Notes under the pieces: model-generated | Databases searched by the model: none | What the model saw: only the letters and a program-made list of their open reading frames with translations | Told to the model about the DNA's origin: nothing | In this document: in pieces, positions 45,745 to 55,321 of the stretch | Layout: each line of letters starts with the position of its first letter | Position numbering within the stretch: the first letter of the stretch is position 1 | Origin: Prosthecobacter dejongeii | Lineage (GTDB): Bacteria > Verrucomicrobiota > Verrucomicrobiia > Verrucomicrobiales > Verrucomicrobiaceae | Assembly (NCBI RefSeq): GCF_014203045.1 | Contig: NZ_JACHIF010000013.1 | Span: forward strand, 62,001-126,000 | Reading direction: 5' to 3' | DNA length: 64,000 nucleotides | Program-made: the position numbers and the translations under genes

Positions 45745-46926
45745 CTAATCGTGACGCGGGCTTTCCGTGCTCGCCCCACCTCCCACCATTTCGTTTTCAT
45801 CCAGGTCGTAGCCCACCACTTCCACCTCACCTCGCCGCATCTTCTTCTGAGACATCGCCACGGAGACCCAGCGAAATTCCTCGCTGTTATCCAGCAGCAC
45901 CTTCATCACCATCGTCAGTGGCACGGCCAAAAACATGCCCATGGGGCCCCAGAGCCAGCCCCAAAAGATCACCGAAAGCACCACCACGAGAGCGGAGATG
46001 CCAAAGCGATTTCCCAGCAACTGCGGCTGCACAAAGTTATCCAAAGCGAAATTGATGCCGCCATACCCCAGCGCAATGCCAATGGCAGCGCCGCCACCAT
46101 GTTGAACCAGCGCCTCCACGATCGCGGGAATACTAGCGGCCGAGCTTCCCACGGCCGGGATGTAGTTAAAAATAAAGGCCAGGATGGCCCACAGCAGCGG
46201 ATACTGGAGATCAAAAAACCAGCACCACACGCCAGCTAATAAACCAGTGAGCGCACTGATGAGCGTCTTGATCCCGAGATATTTTTGGATGTCCGTGACA
46301 CTGCGCATCAGACCACTGAAATCAGGACCTCCAGACGTGCGGACCGCTGCGATACGACGCTGAGTCCCCGTGGCCTCCATCAAGACAAACATCATCAAAA
46401 TAAGAATCATCACCAGCCCTGCAAACACCGTGGCCAAAGTGCCAAACGTACTGCCCAGCATGGCACCGATCCGGGACATCACATCCTGCTGTGTGGCATA
46501 ACCAATGATGGTATTCCAGTCAAACAAACTGCCCATCATCTCCTTCGCCCCTTCGATGCCATTATCATCCAGCCACACCCCTAGGTCTGTAAGGTTGCGC
46601 TGAATCCCTCGCAGGTAACGCGGCAGATCCGAATTGAAGCTGATTAGCAGCCGCACGGCCAAAGTGATCAACCCCGCCAATACCCCCAGATTGACTAGCA
46701 AGGTCATCGCCAACGCAACAGGCCCGGGGATGCGATGGCGAGTCAACCAACGCAAAAGCGGAAAACTCAGCACCGCCAGGAAGAATGCATACACCATGGG
46801 TACCAGCACCCCCGCAGCCGCTTTCATCCCTGCAAGTACGATGACTAGACACGCCAGCGTGAGGATCATCTGCGAGCCTTTGCGGCCCCAATCAACGGTC
46901 TTATCTTGCTCCGGCAGGATGATCAT
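45745..46926 (-). CDS. AI-2E family (PerM/YhhT-type) membrane protein
   Basis: 393 residues with about eight transmembrane helices. A cluster of hydrophobic segments at the N-terminus (about 20-100) leads to a loop with FNSDLPRYLRGIQRNL, a long pair at about 155-180, and the signature FIFNYIPAVGSSAASIPAI followed by NFVQPQLLGNRFGISALVVVLSVIFWGWLWG with GPMGMFLAVPL. The C-terminal tail is acidic. Some members export autoinducer-2 or ions; the function here is unknown. Confidence 0.9.
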   Translation of the reverse strand: MIILPEQDKTVDWGRKGSQMILTLACLVIVLAGMKAAAGVLVPMVYAFFLAVLSFPLLRWLTRHRIPGPVALAMTLLVNLGVLAGLITLAVRLLISFNSDLPRYLRGIQRNLTDLGVWLDDNGIEGAKEMMGSLFDWNTIIGYATQQDVMSRIGAMLGSTFGTLATVFAGLVMILILMMFVLMEATGTQRRIAAVRTSGGPDFSGLMRSVTDIQKYLGIKTLISALTGLLAGVWCWFFDLQYPLLWAILAFIFNYIPAVGSSAASIPAIVEALVQHGGGAAIGIALGYGGINFALDNFVQPQLLGNRFGISALVVVLSVIFWGWLWGPMGMFLAVPLTMVMKVLLDNSEEFRWVSVAMSQKKMRRGEVEVVGYDLDENEMVGGGASTESPRHD

Positions 46927-47101
46927 GGGGAAACATTCAAGACGATAGGATTTTTCTCAAGAGGAAACACCGCCTCGACAGGAAACGTCAATCGGTGGCC
47001 CCAAAAGAATCTCTCTTTAAAAGCAACATCTCAGTTGCAAATGCGGGAGGTAAACGCCAGTATCCACGTCCCAGCCGGGCTCCACAGCCCTGCGAAAAGG
47101 T

Positions 47102-47178
<77 letters not shown>

Positions 47179-47461
47179 TTTTCCAAAGCCACAGGCTTTG
47201 TCTGAGTTTGCCGGATGTTTGCAATTTGGGCGGTTCCTGCGCTCATTAAGCAAAGCGACATCAGCACCATCAAAGAACTCTCATTGCGATTTCAATTTAC
47301 AGGCGCAGAACCTCACCAGGGTGAAAAATCTCCCGCTGCTTCACCAGAACAGCCATGTCCACACTCACTCAATGAGACGATCCAGTTGGTAGCGACGATC
47401 AATCGGACGACCTCAAGCGGTTTACTCTTCCCTCAAACAACCTCTTATGATTGCCTGAGAC
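47179..47461. other. Intergenic region after tRNA-Pro
   Basis: 283 bases with no convincing gene. A 7-bp stem CAAAGCC-aca-GGCTTTG follows the tRNA at about 47185-47201 without a T-run; it may help end or process the transcript. Confidence 0.4.
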
Positions 47462-48475
47462 ATGCTGCGAATATTGATCCTAGCCTTGTGCCTGTCTGGC
47501 ATCGCCAAAGCAGAAGAACTGCTGGGACAAAAACCTTTCCAATATCGCCTTCTCAAAAACTGGGCACAGGCAGCGCTCACCACCGCCCCTCTCAAAAATG
47601 GGCATGCACTGACCTTCGATTCCCAGGGCCGCCTTTTCGTCCTGACAGATGAAGCTCAGCATAACGTCCTCATCTTAGATCCTCAAACGGGGGATCTCCT
47701 GGGGCAGTGGACAGCGCGCATGCCCGGAGCCCATGGCATGAGTCTGGTCAAAGAAGGTGGCAGAGAAGTCCTCTACATTACCGATACGACCCTGCATGAG
47801 GTGCGCAAACTCAGCCTCGAAGGCACCGAACTCGCCAGCTATCCCTGGCCAGAAAAAAGCGGTCTTTACGCCAAGGCCACCGAGTATCGCCCCTCCAAAA
47901 CACTTCATCATCCTCAGGGCGATTTTTGGGTGCTCGACGGCTACGGCAAAGACTACATCCACCACTACAATGTCACGGGTCAGCTCCTCAAATCCTGGGG
48001 AGGCGATCTCGGCCAGGGTGAAAACCAGCTTCCTCATTGGGGACCTCACGGCGGCCTGCTGGATCTCAGCGACGCGGCCGCCCCCAGGATCATCATCGCC
48101 ATGAGCGACCGCCAAGAAATCAAACGCTTCACACTCGAAGGTCAGTTTGTGGACAAATTCCCCTTCCCGGGCGGAAATCCGCGCGATCTCGTCGCTTGGC
48201 AGGGCCACTATCTCATGCCCCACCTAGGAGACCGGTGGCCACAAAACCGCGACTCTCCCGGCTTTATCAGCATCCTTGATTCCCACTTTCGCATCATTTC
48301 CAACATCGGCGCCCCCGCCGCTGTCACTGAAAATGGCGTGCTCCAGCCCCTGAAGAGTGATGCCCACACCTTCATCCACCCACATGCCGTAGCCGCCGAT
48401 GCGGAGGGGAATCTCTACGTCGCTCAATTTGCTTCCCCCACCGCGCCACTGCTCAAACTGCAGCGCGTGCGCTGA
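47462..48475 (+). CDS. Exported NHL-type six-bladed beta-propeller protein
   Basis: 337 residues with a Sec signal peptide (LRILILALCLSGIAKAEE). Propeller blades are recognisable by repeats such as LTFDSQGRLFVLTD, HHPQGDFWVLDGYGKDYIHH and the final HPHAVAADAEGNLYVAQF. It is a paralogue of the Tat-exported gene at 13682-14782; both share the DGYG-x-Y blade, the GHGLSL/AHGMSL blade and a C-terminal histidine-containing blade. The reaction, if any, is unknown. It lies alone, between the tRNA gene and the ATP-grasp cluster. Confidence 0.75.
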   Translation: MLRILILALCLSGIAKAEELLGQKPFQYRLLKNWAQAALTTAPLKNGHALTFDSQGRLFVLTDEAQHNVLILDPQTGDLLGQWTARMPGAHGMSLVKEGGREVLYITDTTLHEVRKLSLEGTELASYPWPEKSGLYAKATEYRPSKTLHHPQGDFWVLDGYGKDYIHHYNVTGQLLKSWGGDLGQGENQLPHWGPHGGLLDLSDAAAPRIIIAMSDRQEIKRFTLEGQFVDKFPFPGGNPRDLVAWQGHYLMPHLGDRWPQNRDSPGFISILDSHFRIISNIGAPAAVTENGVLQPLKSDAHTFIHPHAVAADAEGNLYVAQFASPTAPLLKLQRVR

Positions 48476-48544
48476 CGAGTCCGCAATCTTGGCCTCAGAC
48501 TTGCTAATTCATTTCATCAGCCAACCAACAAGGCTACAACCACC

Positions 48545-49999
48545 ATGCTTTTCGACAACTACCAGCCGGAGAACTTCTTCGATGAGATGTTCACTGCCAA
48601 TGGCGTCACCCGTCCGCACTACCGTAGCGTAGCGGCGGCACTTAACGACGTGGAACCTAACGAATTCCGCAACAAGCAGTCGGCGGTCGAGGCCTCCTTC
48701 ATGCGTGGCGGCGTCACCTTCACTGTTTACAGCGACTCACAGGGCACAGAGCGTATTTTCCCGTTCGACTGTGTGCCCCGCGTCATTGCGGCAGAGGAAT
48801 GGGAAATTGTCGAAAAAGGCCTCATCCAGCGCATCACCGCGCTGAATCTTTTCCTGCATGACATCTATCATGAGCAAAAGATCATCAAGGACCGCATCAT
48901 CCCACCCCAGTATGTGCTGAGTGCCAAGCACTTCCGCCGGGAATTCATGCACATCGAAGTGCCCAAGGACATCTACGTCCACATCTGCGGCACGGACCTC
49001 ATTCGTGACAAAGATGGCCGCTACCTCGTGCTGGAGGATAACCTTCGCTGTCCCTCCGGTGCCAGTTACATGCTGGAAAACCGAGCTGCCCTGAAGCGGA
49101 CTTTTCCAGAGTTGTTCAAGGCCAGCGGCGTCCACTCCGTCAGCAATTACCCAGCAGAGCTCCTGAAAGTGATGCAGTATTGTGCCCCGGCGAATTTCAA
49201 GGCCAATGACGCGCCGAACTGCGTGCTCCTCACGCCGGGTGTTTTTAACAGCGCCTACTTTGAGCATGCCTTCCTCGCCCGCCAGATGGGGATTCCCATC
49301 GTCGAAGGCCGCGACCTCGTCGTCCGTGATTTTAAGGTTTACATGCGCACCACCGCAGGCCTTGTGAAGGTGGATGTCATCTACCGCCGTATTGACGATG
49401 ACTTCCTAGATCCCTCTGTCTTCCGGGCAGATTCCCTTCTCGGTGTTCCCGGCCTGGTGAATGCCTACCGCGCAGGCAATGTCAGCCTCGCCAATAGCAT
49501 CGGCACAGGCGTGGCCGATGACAAAGTGGTCTATTACTTTGTGCCCCACATGATCAAGTACTACCTCGGTGAAGATCCCATCCTCCCGAATGTGGATACT
49601 TACCTTGCTTCTGAGCCGAAAGACTGCGCTCACATCCTAGCGAATTTGGACAAGCTTGTCGTCAAATCAGCGAACGAAGCCGGTGGTTATGGCATGCTCA
49701 TGGGCCCCTGGGCCTCAAAAGCCGAGATCGAAGAATTCCGCGTGATGATCGAGGACAACCCGCGCAATTTCATCGCGCAGGACCCCATCTCGCTCAGCCG
49801 TCACCCCACCTGGACGGGGGACCAGTTTGAAGGCCGCCACATTGACCTTCGGCCCTACATCCTCTACGGGGAAAAGATCATCGTCACTCCCGGTGGGCTC
49901 ACTCGCGTGGCTTTGAAGAAAGGCTCTTTGGTCGTGAATAGCTCTCAAGGAGGGGGCTCGAAGGATACCTGGGTACTGAGAAACTCCGTCCCCGAATGA
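48545..49999 (+). CDS. Circularly permuted type-2 ATP-grasp protein
   Basis: 484 residues; ATP-grasp with permuted order (formerly DUF404/DUF407). Recognisable segments are [11 protein letters not shown] at the N-terminus, [20 protein letters not shown], the Mg/ATP-type motif [21 protein letters not shown] (about 160-180), and [19 protein letters not shown] (about 375-395). It is first in a cluster with an alpha-E protein and a transglutaminase-like protein. The same trio occurs in many bacteria and is suspected to make or tailor an isopeptide-linked product, though the product is not known. Confidence 0.92.
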   Translation: MLFDNYQPENFFDEMFTANGVTRPHYRSVAAALNDVEPNEFRNKQSAVEASFMRGGVTFTVYSDSQGTERIFPFDCVPRVIAAEEWEIVEKGLIQRITALNLFLHDIYHEQKIIKDRIIPPQYVLSAKHFRREFMHIEVPKDIYVHICGTDLIRDKDGRYLVLEDNLRCPSGASYMLENRAALKRTFPELFKASGVHSVSNYPAELLKVMQYCAPANFKANDAPNCVLLTPGVFNSAYFEHAFLARQMGIPIVEGRDLVVRDFKVYMRTTAGLVKVDVIYRRIDDDFLDPSVFRADSLLGVPGLVNAYRAGNVSLANSIGTGVADDKVVYYFVPHMIKYYLGEDPILPNVDTYLASEPKDCAHILANLDKLVVKSANEAGGYGMLMGPWASKAEIEEFRVMIEDNPRNFIAQDPISLSRHPTWTGDQFEGRHIDLRPYILYGEKIIVTPGGLTRVALKKGSLVVNSSQGGGSKDTWVLRNSVPE

Positions 50000-50066
50000 T
50001 GCAGATCCGCAGCTCATCATTCCCGACCCCACTCATTATCTTTCATTCCTTTCCCCTTTCCCGACC

Positions 50067-51140
50067 ATGCCCAAGTCACCCCCAACCCAAGAAGAAGTCG
50101 CCCGCCACAAACAGGCCAACGTGATGCTCTCCCGCGTCGCAGGCAGCCTTTACTGGATGAGTCGCTACCTGGAACGAGCTGAAAACCTCGCTCGTCTTGT
50201 GGACGTCAATTTGCAGATCATCCTAGATTTCGGCCAAGTCTCTGACGAGACCATGAAAGAGCACTGGCTACCCATTCTTCGCTCTACGGGTGATGAGGAC
50301 CTCTTTTTCCAACTTTACGAAGTCGCCGACAGCGAAAGCGTGATGGAGTTTGTCACCTTCCGTCAGGAGAACCCCAATTCGCTCCTCACCTGCATCGGCA
50401 ACGCCCGTGAAAACGCCCGCCAGGTGCGTGACCAAATCTCCAGCGAGATGTGGGAGGTGCTAAATGACGCCTACCACTTCATCAAAAACAGTGACCCTGA
50501 AAACATCTGGGATGGCGGAGCCAGCGCCTTTTACGACCAGATCAAATACTACTCCCATCTTTTCCAGGGCATCACCGTTTCCACCTTCTCTCGAAACGAG
50601 GGCTTCGAGTTCATCCAGTTTGGCAAATACTTGGAGCGTGCGGATAAAACCACGCGCCTCATGGACATGAAGTACCACATCCTCCTGCCCAAGGTCACGG
50701 ATGTGGGCGGTGCCGTAGATGCCGCGCAGTGGCAGGCCGTGCTCCGTTCCGCCAGTGCGGTAGAGCCTTACCGTCGCTTTTACGTCGCTGATATTCTTTT
50801 CGCCAAGGTCATCGAGTTCCTTATCTTCGAAGACACCTTCCCCCGCTCGCTCATGTTCTGCCTTCAGCAGATGGATGACTTTGCCCACCTCATCGCTGGC
50901 ACACCGGCTGGCGAATATCGCAGTGAAGGAGAACATCGTTTCGGCAAGTTTCTGAACAACCTGAATTTTACCACCACCAAAGATATCATTGGTCGCGGTC
51001 TTCATGAGTTTCTGGCCGAAGTGCAGCGTGAAATTGGCGCTCTTGGTGAACATCTTTACACCACTTTTATGTATCACCCCCCGGTGGATATGCAGGCAGA
51101 AATCCGCTTTCACCAGCAGCAAGAACAACAGCAGCAGTGA
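50067..51140 (+). CDS. Alpha-E domain protein (DUF403)
   Basis: 357 residues, almost entirely helical. The family opening LSRVAGSLYWMSRYLERAENLARLVD is at about 21-46, and FIQFGKYLERADKTTRLMDMKY repeats a similar motif at about 190. It ends with a Gln-rich tail. It always travels with the permuted ATP-grasp protein, and the two are thought to form one enzyme complex. Start 50067 is the first ATG; one at 50124 also precedes the family motif. It begins 67 bases after the ATP-grasp gene. Confidence 0.9.
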   Translation: MPKSPPTQEEVARHKQANVMLSRVAGSLYWMSRYLERAENLARLVDVNLQIILDFGQVSDETMKEHWLPILRSTGDEDLFFQLYEVADSESVMEFVTFRQENPNSLLTCIGNARENARQVRDQISSEMWEVLNDAYHFIKNSDPENIWDGGASAFYDQIKYYSHLFQGITVSTFSRNEGFEFIQFGKYLERADKTTRLMDMKYHILLPKVTDVGGAVDAAQWQAVLRSASAVEPYRRFYVADILFAKVIEFLIFEDTFPRSLMFCLQQMDDFAHLIAGTPAGEYRSEGEHRFGKFLNNLNFTTTKDIIGRGLHEFLAEVQREIGALGEHLYTTFMYHPPVDMQAEIRFHQQQEQQQQ

Positions 51141-51299
51141 GCCTCTTAGGCAGGTGACGCCTGGGTGATAACCGGCAGCAAATGTGATTTCTTCTTGCTG
51201 TCGGTTCTCGATTATTTACCCATTCTTCCCCCCTGCCTGAGAACATCCCGCCCCTCTTGGATGCCCGATTCTTCACCCGCCATCACGCCGCCCTCTGGA

Positions 51300-52142
51300 A
51301 TGCGCCTCCGCGTGCGCCACCTCACGCGCTTCCACTACGATGGGCCTGTGCTCGATAGCTACAATGATGCCCGTCTCTGCCCCGTTTCCGATCCCCTCCA
51401 GCGCTGCGCAAATTTCGACCTGCGCATCAATCCAAATGTGCCCATGCACACCCACCGGGATTTTTATCTCAATCGAGTGGATCATTTCGAGCTCCATCAG
51501 CCTCACGAAACCTTAGAGGTAGAGGCCGTTTCGCTCATCGAAACACGCCAGGATGCACGCACCTCCATCCCTGAGGCTCTCTCACTCGATGCATTGAACG
51601 ACCCCAAGGTGAACGAGAACTATTTCGACTTTGTCGTCGAATCCAAGTTTGTTTCTCAAAACGTCGCCATTTGGCGCGAGGCCGTGGACATCATCGGCCA
51701 CTCCGTCTCAGACATCTGGGCAGACTCTGTCAAACTCGGCCAGCATGTTCACAGCATCTTTTCCTATGATCCCGACTGGACCCACGTCCACACAAACGCC
51801 GCCGAGGCGCTGAAAGATCGCCGTGGAGTGTGCCAGGACTATGCCCACGTGATGCTCGCCCTATGCCGTAGCCAGGGCATCCCAGCCCGCTATGTCAGCG
51901 GTTACTTCTACAATGGCAAAACGGGAGATGAAAATGAGGCTTCCCATGCCTGGACGGAAATCTTCCTGCCTAACTATGGCTGGAAGGCCTGGGACCCCAC
52001 CCACAATCGCGAGGCCGATACCCGCTATATCAAACTCGCCATCGGTCGCGACTATGACGATGCCAAGCCTGTAAGCGGTCGCTTCCGCGGCAAGGGCAAG
52101 CAGCACATGGACGTCATCGTCCAGATCCGTCTCGCAGAATAG
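51300..52142 (+). CDS. Transglutaminase-like cysteine protease-fold protein
   Basis: 280 residues from this ATG, beginning with the N-terminal beta domain (MRLRVRHLTRFHYDGPV) as in homologues. The transglutaminase core has the catalytic Cys in RRGVCQDYAHVML (about 180), His in EASHAWTEIF and Asp in AWDPTHN. It is third in the ATP-grasp/alpha-E cluster, where it may hydrolyse or form amide bonds in the peptide product. The frame continues upstream to 51165, and the ATG at 51261 is an alternative start. It is convergent with the beta-lactamase gene, two bases away. Confidence 0.9.
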   Translation: MRLRVRHLTRFHYDGPVLDSYNDARLCPVSDPLQRCANFDLRINPNVPMHTHRDFYLNRVDHFELHQPHETLEVEAVSLIETRQDARTSIPEALSLDALNDPKVNENYFDFVVESKFVSQNVAIWREAVDIIGHSVSDIWADSVKLGQHVHSIFSYDPDWTHVHTNAAEALKDRRGVCQDYAHVMLALCRSQGIPARYVSGYFYNGKTGDENEASHAWTEIFLPNYGWKAWDPTHNREADTRYIKLAIGRDYDDAKPVSGRFRGKGKQHMDVIVQIRLAE

Positions 52143-52144
52143 TC

Positions 52145-52933
52145 TCACCAATACCCCAGCTTTTGCAGGCAATCCAGAGCGATCGGGATGCGATGTTTTG
52201 CATCTTCGAGGGACTTGATTCTTGCATTCAAAGCAAAGGGATAGGACTGACCCTCCTTCTCCACCCAGCCGACCCACCAGCCCACCTGAGTGCCCTTGGA
52301 GCCTAGCCAGCCCGTCTTGCCATAGATCGCTACACCAGATTTCTTATCATACTGGATCAGTGTCTTGACGGACTCCAGCGTCTCCGCTTTCACAGGCACT
52401 TTTCCGCTCACCAAGCGATGCAAAAAATCCACCTGCTCCAGAGCTGAAATCTCCAGAGGGCCGTCTAACCAAAAGCGTATCTCGATATCTTTGCTCGCCA
52501 GTGCATTGCCATACTGAAAGGCCGTCAGCCTATCCTGCATCCGCTCCAGGCCGATGCGTTTCGCCAACTGGTGAAACACCGCCACATTCGAAATCTTCAT
52601 GGCATCCCGCAGATTCATGTCCTTTTCCCAGGTCTTCATCCATTCCTTCGTTCCACCATAAGGAAGAATTTCGTCCAAATCCTGCACGGCACCTACATCT
52701 AGCCCGATGAGAGCATTCGGAATTTTAAAGGTCGAAGCCGGGCGGAATCTCACCTTGGCACGTTCAGGGTTATAGACATGCAGCACGTCCTTTTGCGGGT
52801 CCAAAACCACAAAACACCCATCCAGGCCTCGCTGGGTGAAGAACGTTTTCAGCCCCTGCTCCTCCACCACTTTTTGAGCGAGAAGTAGGGTCGTCGTAAA
52901 TAGAAAAAATAAGCCGCCGAAAATAGCACGCAT
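52145..52933 (-). CDS. Class D (OXA-type) beta-lactamase
   Basis: 262 residues with a signal peptide (AIFGGLFFLFTTTLLLAQ). All class D motifs are present: PASTFKIPN with the catalytic Ser and carboxylatable Lys (about 68-71), the S-x-V motif as SNV (about 118), YGN (about 145), and KTG as YGKTGW (about 218), with FWLDGPLEIS in the usual place. It hydrolyses penicillins and possibly other beta-lactams in the periplasm; the substrate range cannot be read from this. No mobile element or regulator flanks it, so it looks like an intrinsic chromosomal gene. ATG 52933 begins the signal; the frame extends to 53014. Confidence 0.92.
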   Translation of the reverse strand: MRAIFGGLFFLFTTTLLLAQKVVEEQGLKTFFTQRGLDGCFVVLDPQKDVLHVYNPERAKVRFRPASTFKIPNALIGLDVGAVQDLDEILPYGGTKEWMKTWEKDMNLRDAMKISNVAVFHQLAKRIGLERMQDRLTAFQYGNALASKDIEIRFWLDGPLEISALEQVDFLHRLVSGKVPVKAETLESVKTLIQYDKKSGVAIYGKTGWLGSKGTQVGWWVGWVEKEGQSYPFALNARIKSLEDAKHRIPIALDCLQKLGYW

Positions 52934-53076
52934 GGAGGCAAAAGTTATTCTCCACACGATGCCTTCTTCAAGTGGGCATTCCTTTATCCCAAAAGCTTTC
53001 CCATGATCAGACATGCCTGCCAGAGATGGGCAACCACATCTCTTGCTGAAACCGAATCTATGAAACCCCAGCCTTC

Positions 53077-53613
53077 ATGAACTCAATTCACCAGCAGCAA
53101 TCCGAAGATAATCATCAGGACCTCAGCGCTCAAGACGCCGTCCAAAAGATTCGTGAACTCGTCAAAAAAGCCCAAACTTGTTTCTTCTGTACCTCCCTCT
53201 CCACCGGAGGATTTCACCATGCCCGGCCCATGAGCGTCCAGCAAGTGGATGACGCAGGCAATCTATGGTTTCTCAGCGCGGACGACAGTCAAAAAAACCA
53301 AGAGGTGATTGAAGACCACGCCGTATCGTTATTCTTTCAGGGCTCTGCTCACTCCGGTTTTCTCCAACTCAATGGCACAGCCGCTGTCTCCCGTGATAGA
53401 TCCAAAATCCAGGAGCTGTGGAACCCTATCATTAAAACTTGGTTCACTGGCGGTGTGGATGATCCTCGAATCACCGTCATCAAAGTGGCACCCACGGACG
53501 GCTACTATTGGGACACCAAGCATGGAAACGCCATTGCAGGGTTAAAAATGATGGTCGGTGCTCTCCTTGGCAAAACCATGGACGATTCGATCGAAGGCAG
53601 CTTGCGGCTCTAA
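53077..53613 (+). CDS. General stress protein 26-like (PNPOx-family) protein
   Basis: 178 residues, a split-barrel flavin-binding fold: FFCTSLSTGGFHHARPMSV, LWFLSADDSQKNQEVIED, VSLFFQGSAHSGFLQLNGTAAV and VIKVAPTDGYYWDT with the typical C-terminal helix (GNAIAGLKMMVGALLG). These proteins are induced by salt, heat or oxidative stress in other bacteria; the ligand is FMN or FAD. It is divergent from the beta-lactamase gene and distinct from the shorter family member at 33104. Confidence 0.88.
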   Translation: MNSIHQQQSEDNHQDLSAQDAVQKIRELVKKAQTCFFCTSLSTGGFHHARPMSVQQVDDAGNLWFLSADDSQKNQEVIEDHAVSLFFQGSAHSGFLQLNGTAAVSRDRSKIQELWNPIIKTWFTGGVDDPRITVIKVAPTDGYYWDTKHGNAIAGLKMMVGALLGKTMDDSIEGSLRL

Positions 53614-53680
53614 GAGGTCCTCATTGCTCTTAAACTGCGTTATTGCCACCACCGCGCCCCCTTGCTACCAGTGGTCTCGC

Positions 53681-55309
53681 ATGTCGCGCACCCGTTGGCT
53701 CATCGCCAGTCTCTGGCTCTTGCTGTTCTGGCTCATCGCCGGCGCAGTTTGGCTGCCTGCATTGCAGCGAGATTTAGAGTCCGCCTCTGCGAGCTTGTTT
53801 AAGGACGTGCCTACAGGCTATTCCGCAGTCCAGGTCGAATTCAGTGGGCAGCAGGCTACTCTCACCGGAAAGGTGCGCCACGAATCCGAAAAGGCGGAAA
53901 TTGAAAAAGTCATCACTCACCGCCTGAGAACACTTTCTTGGTTAGGCCGTGGATTGAATCCTGTAGCGTCAGTCCACAGCCATATCGAAGTTGTCCCTTA
54001 CCCCTCCGGTTGGCTCATGATTGCCGCCCAGGGTGCCCGGGCCATTGTACAGGGCACACTCGCCACTGAATACGAAGCTCGGGATGTTTCACGTCTGCTC
54101 GAAGAAAGCTGGGCCAAAGAACGTGGACGTCTCACCAGCCAGATCAAAACAGACCCTGCCCGCTTCGATGAAGCCCCCTCTGTTCAGACCACGCTCAACC
54201 GCCTCCCTCCGCCCCGCCTCCAAGGCAGTGGAGATGCCGCTCAGATTCATCTGACGCGTCTCGGTAGTTCGTGGGAGAGGCTGACTCTAGACGCGCCAGA
54301 TGAACTTCTTCGCCAGCAGTTTTCTACCTACCCGATCAGCCAGGAAGAATGGCAGTCGATCATTCAGCCAGCCATCACGAGAACCCGCCAGTATCAAGAA
54401 ACAGAGAGGCTTCGCCTGGCCGAAGCCGAAAAGCAGCGTCAGTTATCTCCTCCACACATACTCTTGGCCGCACGTGACCAACGCCTGCTTTTGCGAGGAG
54501 AAATCGCCACTCTCAAGATCAAACGCGAACTGCTGAATACGGTCATCACCGCTTTCCCTGATTGGCGCGTGCTGGATGACCTGCGGGTAAATGATCAACG
54601 CCGTGCTGTCGCCGACTTTGGTCCCATTACCACAGCGCTTCTTCCACAGATTGGCGAAGGTGCCACTGGCAAATCTCTAGCCCTAGGTCTCTCCGGCAGT
54701 GCATGGCAGTTCGTGGATTGGCAAGTGGGCGGCGAAGCCCAGCCTTGGCGCGATCTCCTGCCAGCAGATCTCCCCCCCAGTCTTCTCCAAGAGGACAGCC
54801 GCATGGTCACCCAGTGGCTGCAAGGCAATGCCCAGGGCATCCCCACCCTGCCCATCCCCGCTCAGCCCAGTTTTCTGACCCTCACCCTTTTACCCGGCAA
54901 AGTCATCCTAGCCGGACAATTGGCCGAGGAAGGTCTGCGCACACGTCTTATAGAAGCTGCCCGTCAAACATACGGTAGCAATGCCGTGATTTTCACCGAG
55001 GCATTACTCGCCCGTGGCACCTGCGAGCCGACAGCGGATGTAGAACAGACCGTTCGCAGCCTGCCAGCGCTTCCCTCCGAAACAGAAGCCCCCATACTCG
55101 CCTTTGCACTTCCCGGTCAGGTATGGAAACAACGCCCGGCAAGTCCAGACATCCTCACACCCGGCGCCCTAACCAAAAGTGGTCTCACGCCGTCTGGCTT
55201 TCCTGCCACCATGGCCGAGGATACCTTTGCAGCCGAGGCTTACGATCACCTCCGTCATCATTGGCGCAAGCCCCCCTCCGCCTCCGCTCAACAGAACCCA
55301 TCTCGCTGA
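53681..55309 (+). CDS. Membrane-anchored protein with BON-like repeats
   Basis: 542 residues. One N-terminal transmembrane helix (SLWLLLFWLIAGAVWLPAL) anchors a large extracytoplasmic part. Three stretches follow a BON-like alpha/beta pattern: VQVEFSGQQATLTGKVRHESE (about 50), ILLAARDQRLLLRGEIATL (about 265) and LTLTLLPGKVILAGQLAEEGLR (about 405). BON domains bind membranes or peptidoglycan-associated partners. No full-length homologue is recognised. The coiled-coil gene starts 12 bases downstream, so the two are probably an operon. The frame extends to 53558; ATG 53681 precedes the helix. Confidence 0.7.
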   Translation: MSRTRWLIASLWLLLFWLIAGAVWLPALQRDLESASASLFKDVPTGYSAVQVEFSGQQATLTGKVRHESEKAEIEKVITHRLRTLSWLGRGLNPVASVHSHIEVVPYPSGWLMIAAQGARAIVQGTLATEYEARDVSRLLEESWAKERGRLTSQIKTDPARFDEAPSVQTTLNRLPPPRLQGSGDAAQIHLTRLGSSWERLTLDAPDELLRQQFSTYPISQEEWQSIIQPAITRTRQYQETERLRLAEAEKQRQLSPPHILLAARDQRLLLRGEIATLKIKRELLNTVITAFPDWRVLDDLRVNDQRRAVADFGPITTALLPQIGEGATGKSLALGLSGSAWQFVDWQVGGEAQPWRDLLPADLPPSLLQEDSRMVTQWLQGNAQGIPTLPIPAQPSFLTLTLLPGKVILAGQLAEEGLRTRLIEAARQTYGSNAVIFTEALLARGTCEPTADVEQTVRSLPALPSETEAPILAFALPGQVWKQRPASPDILTPGALTKSGLTPSGFPATMAEDTFAAEAYDHLRHHWRKPPSASAQQNPSR

Positions 55310-55321
55310 TATCTACTGCTC

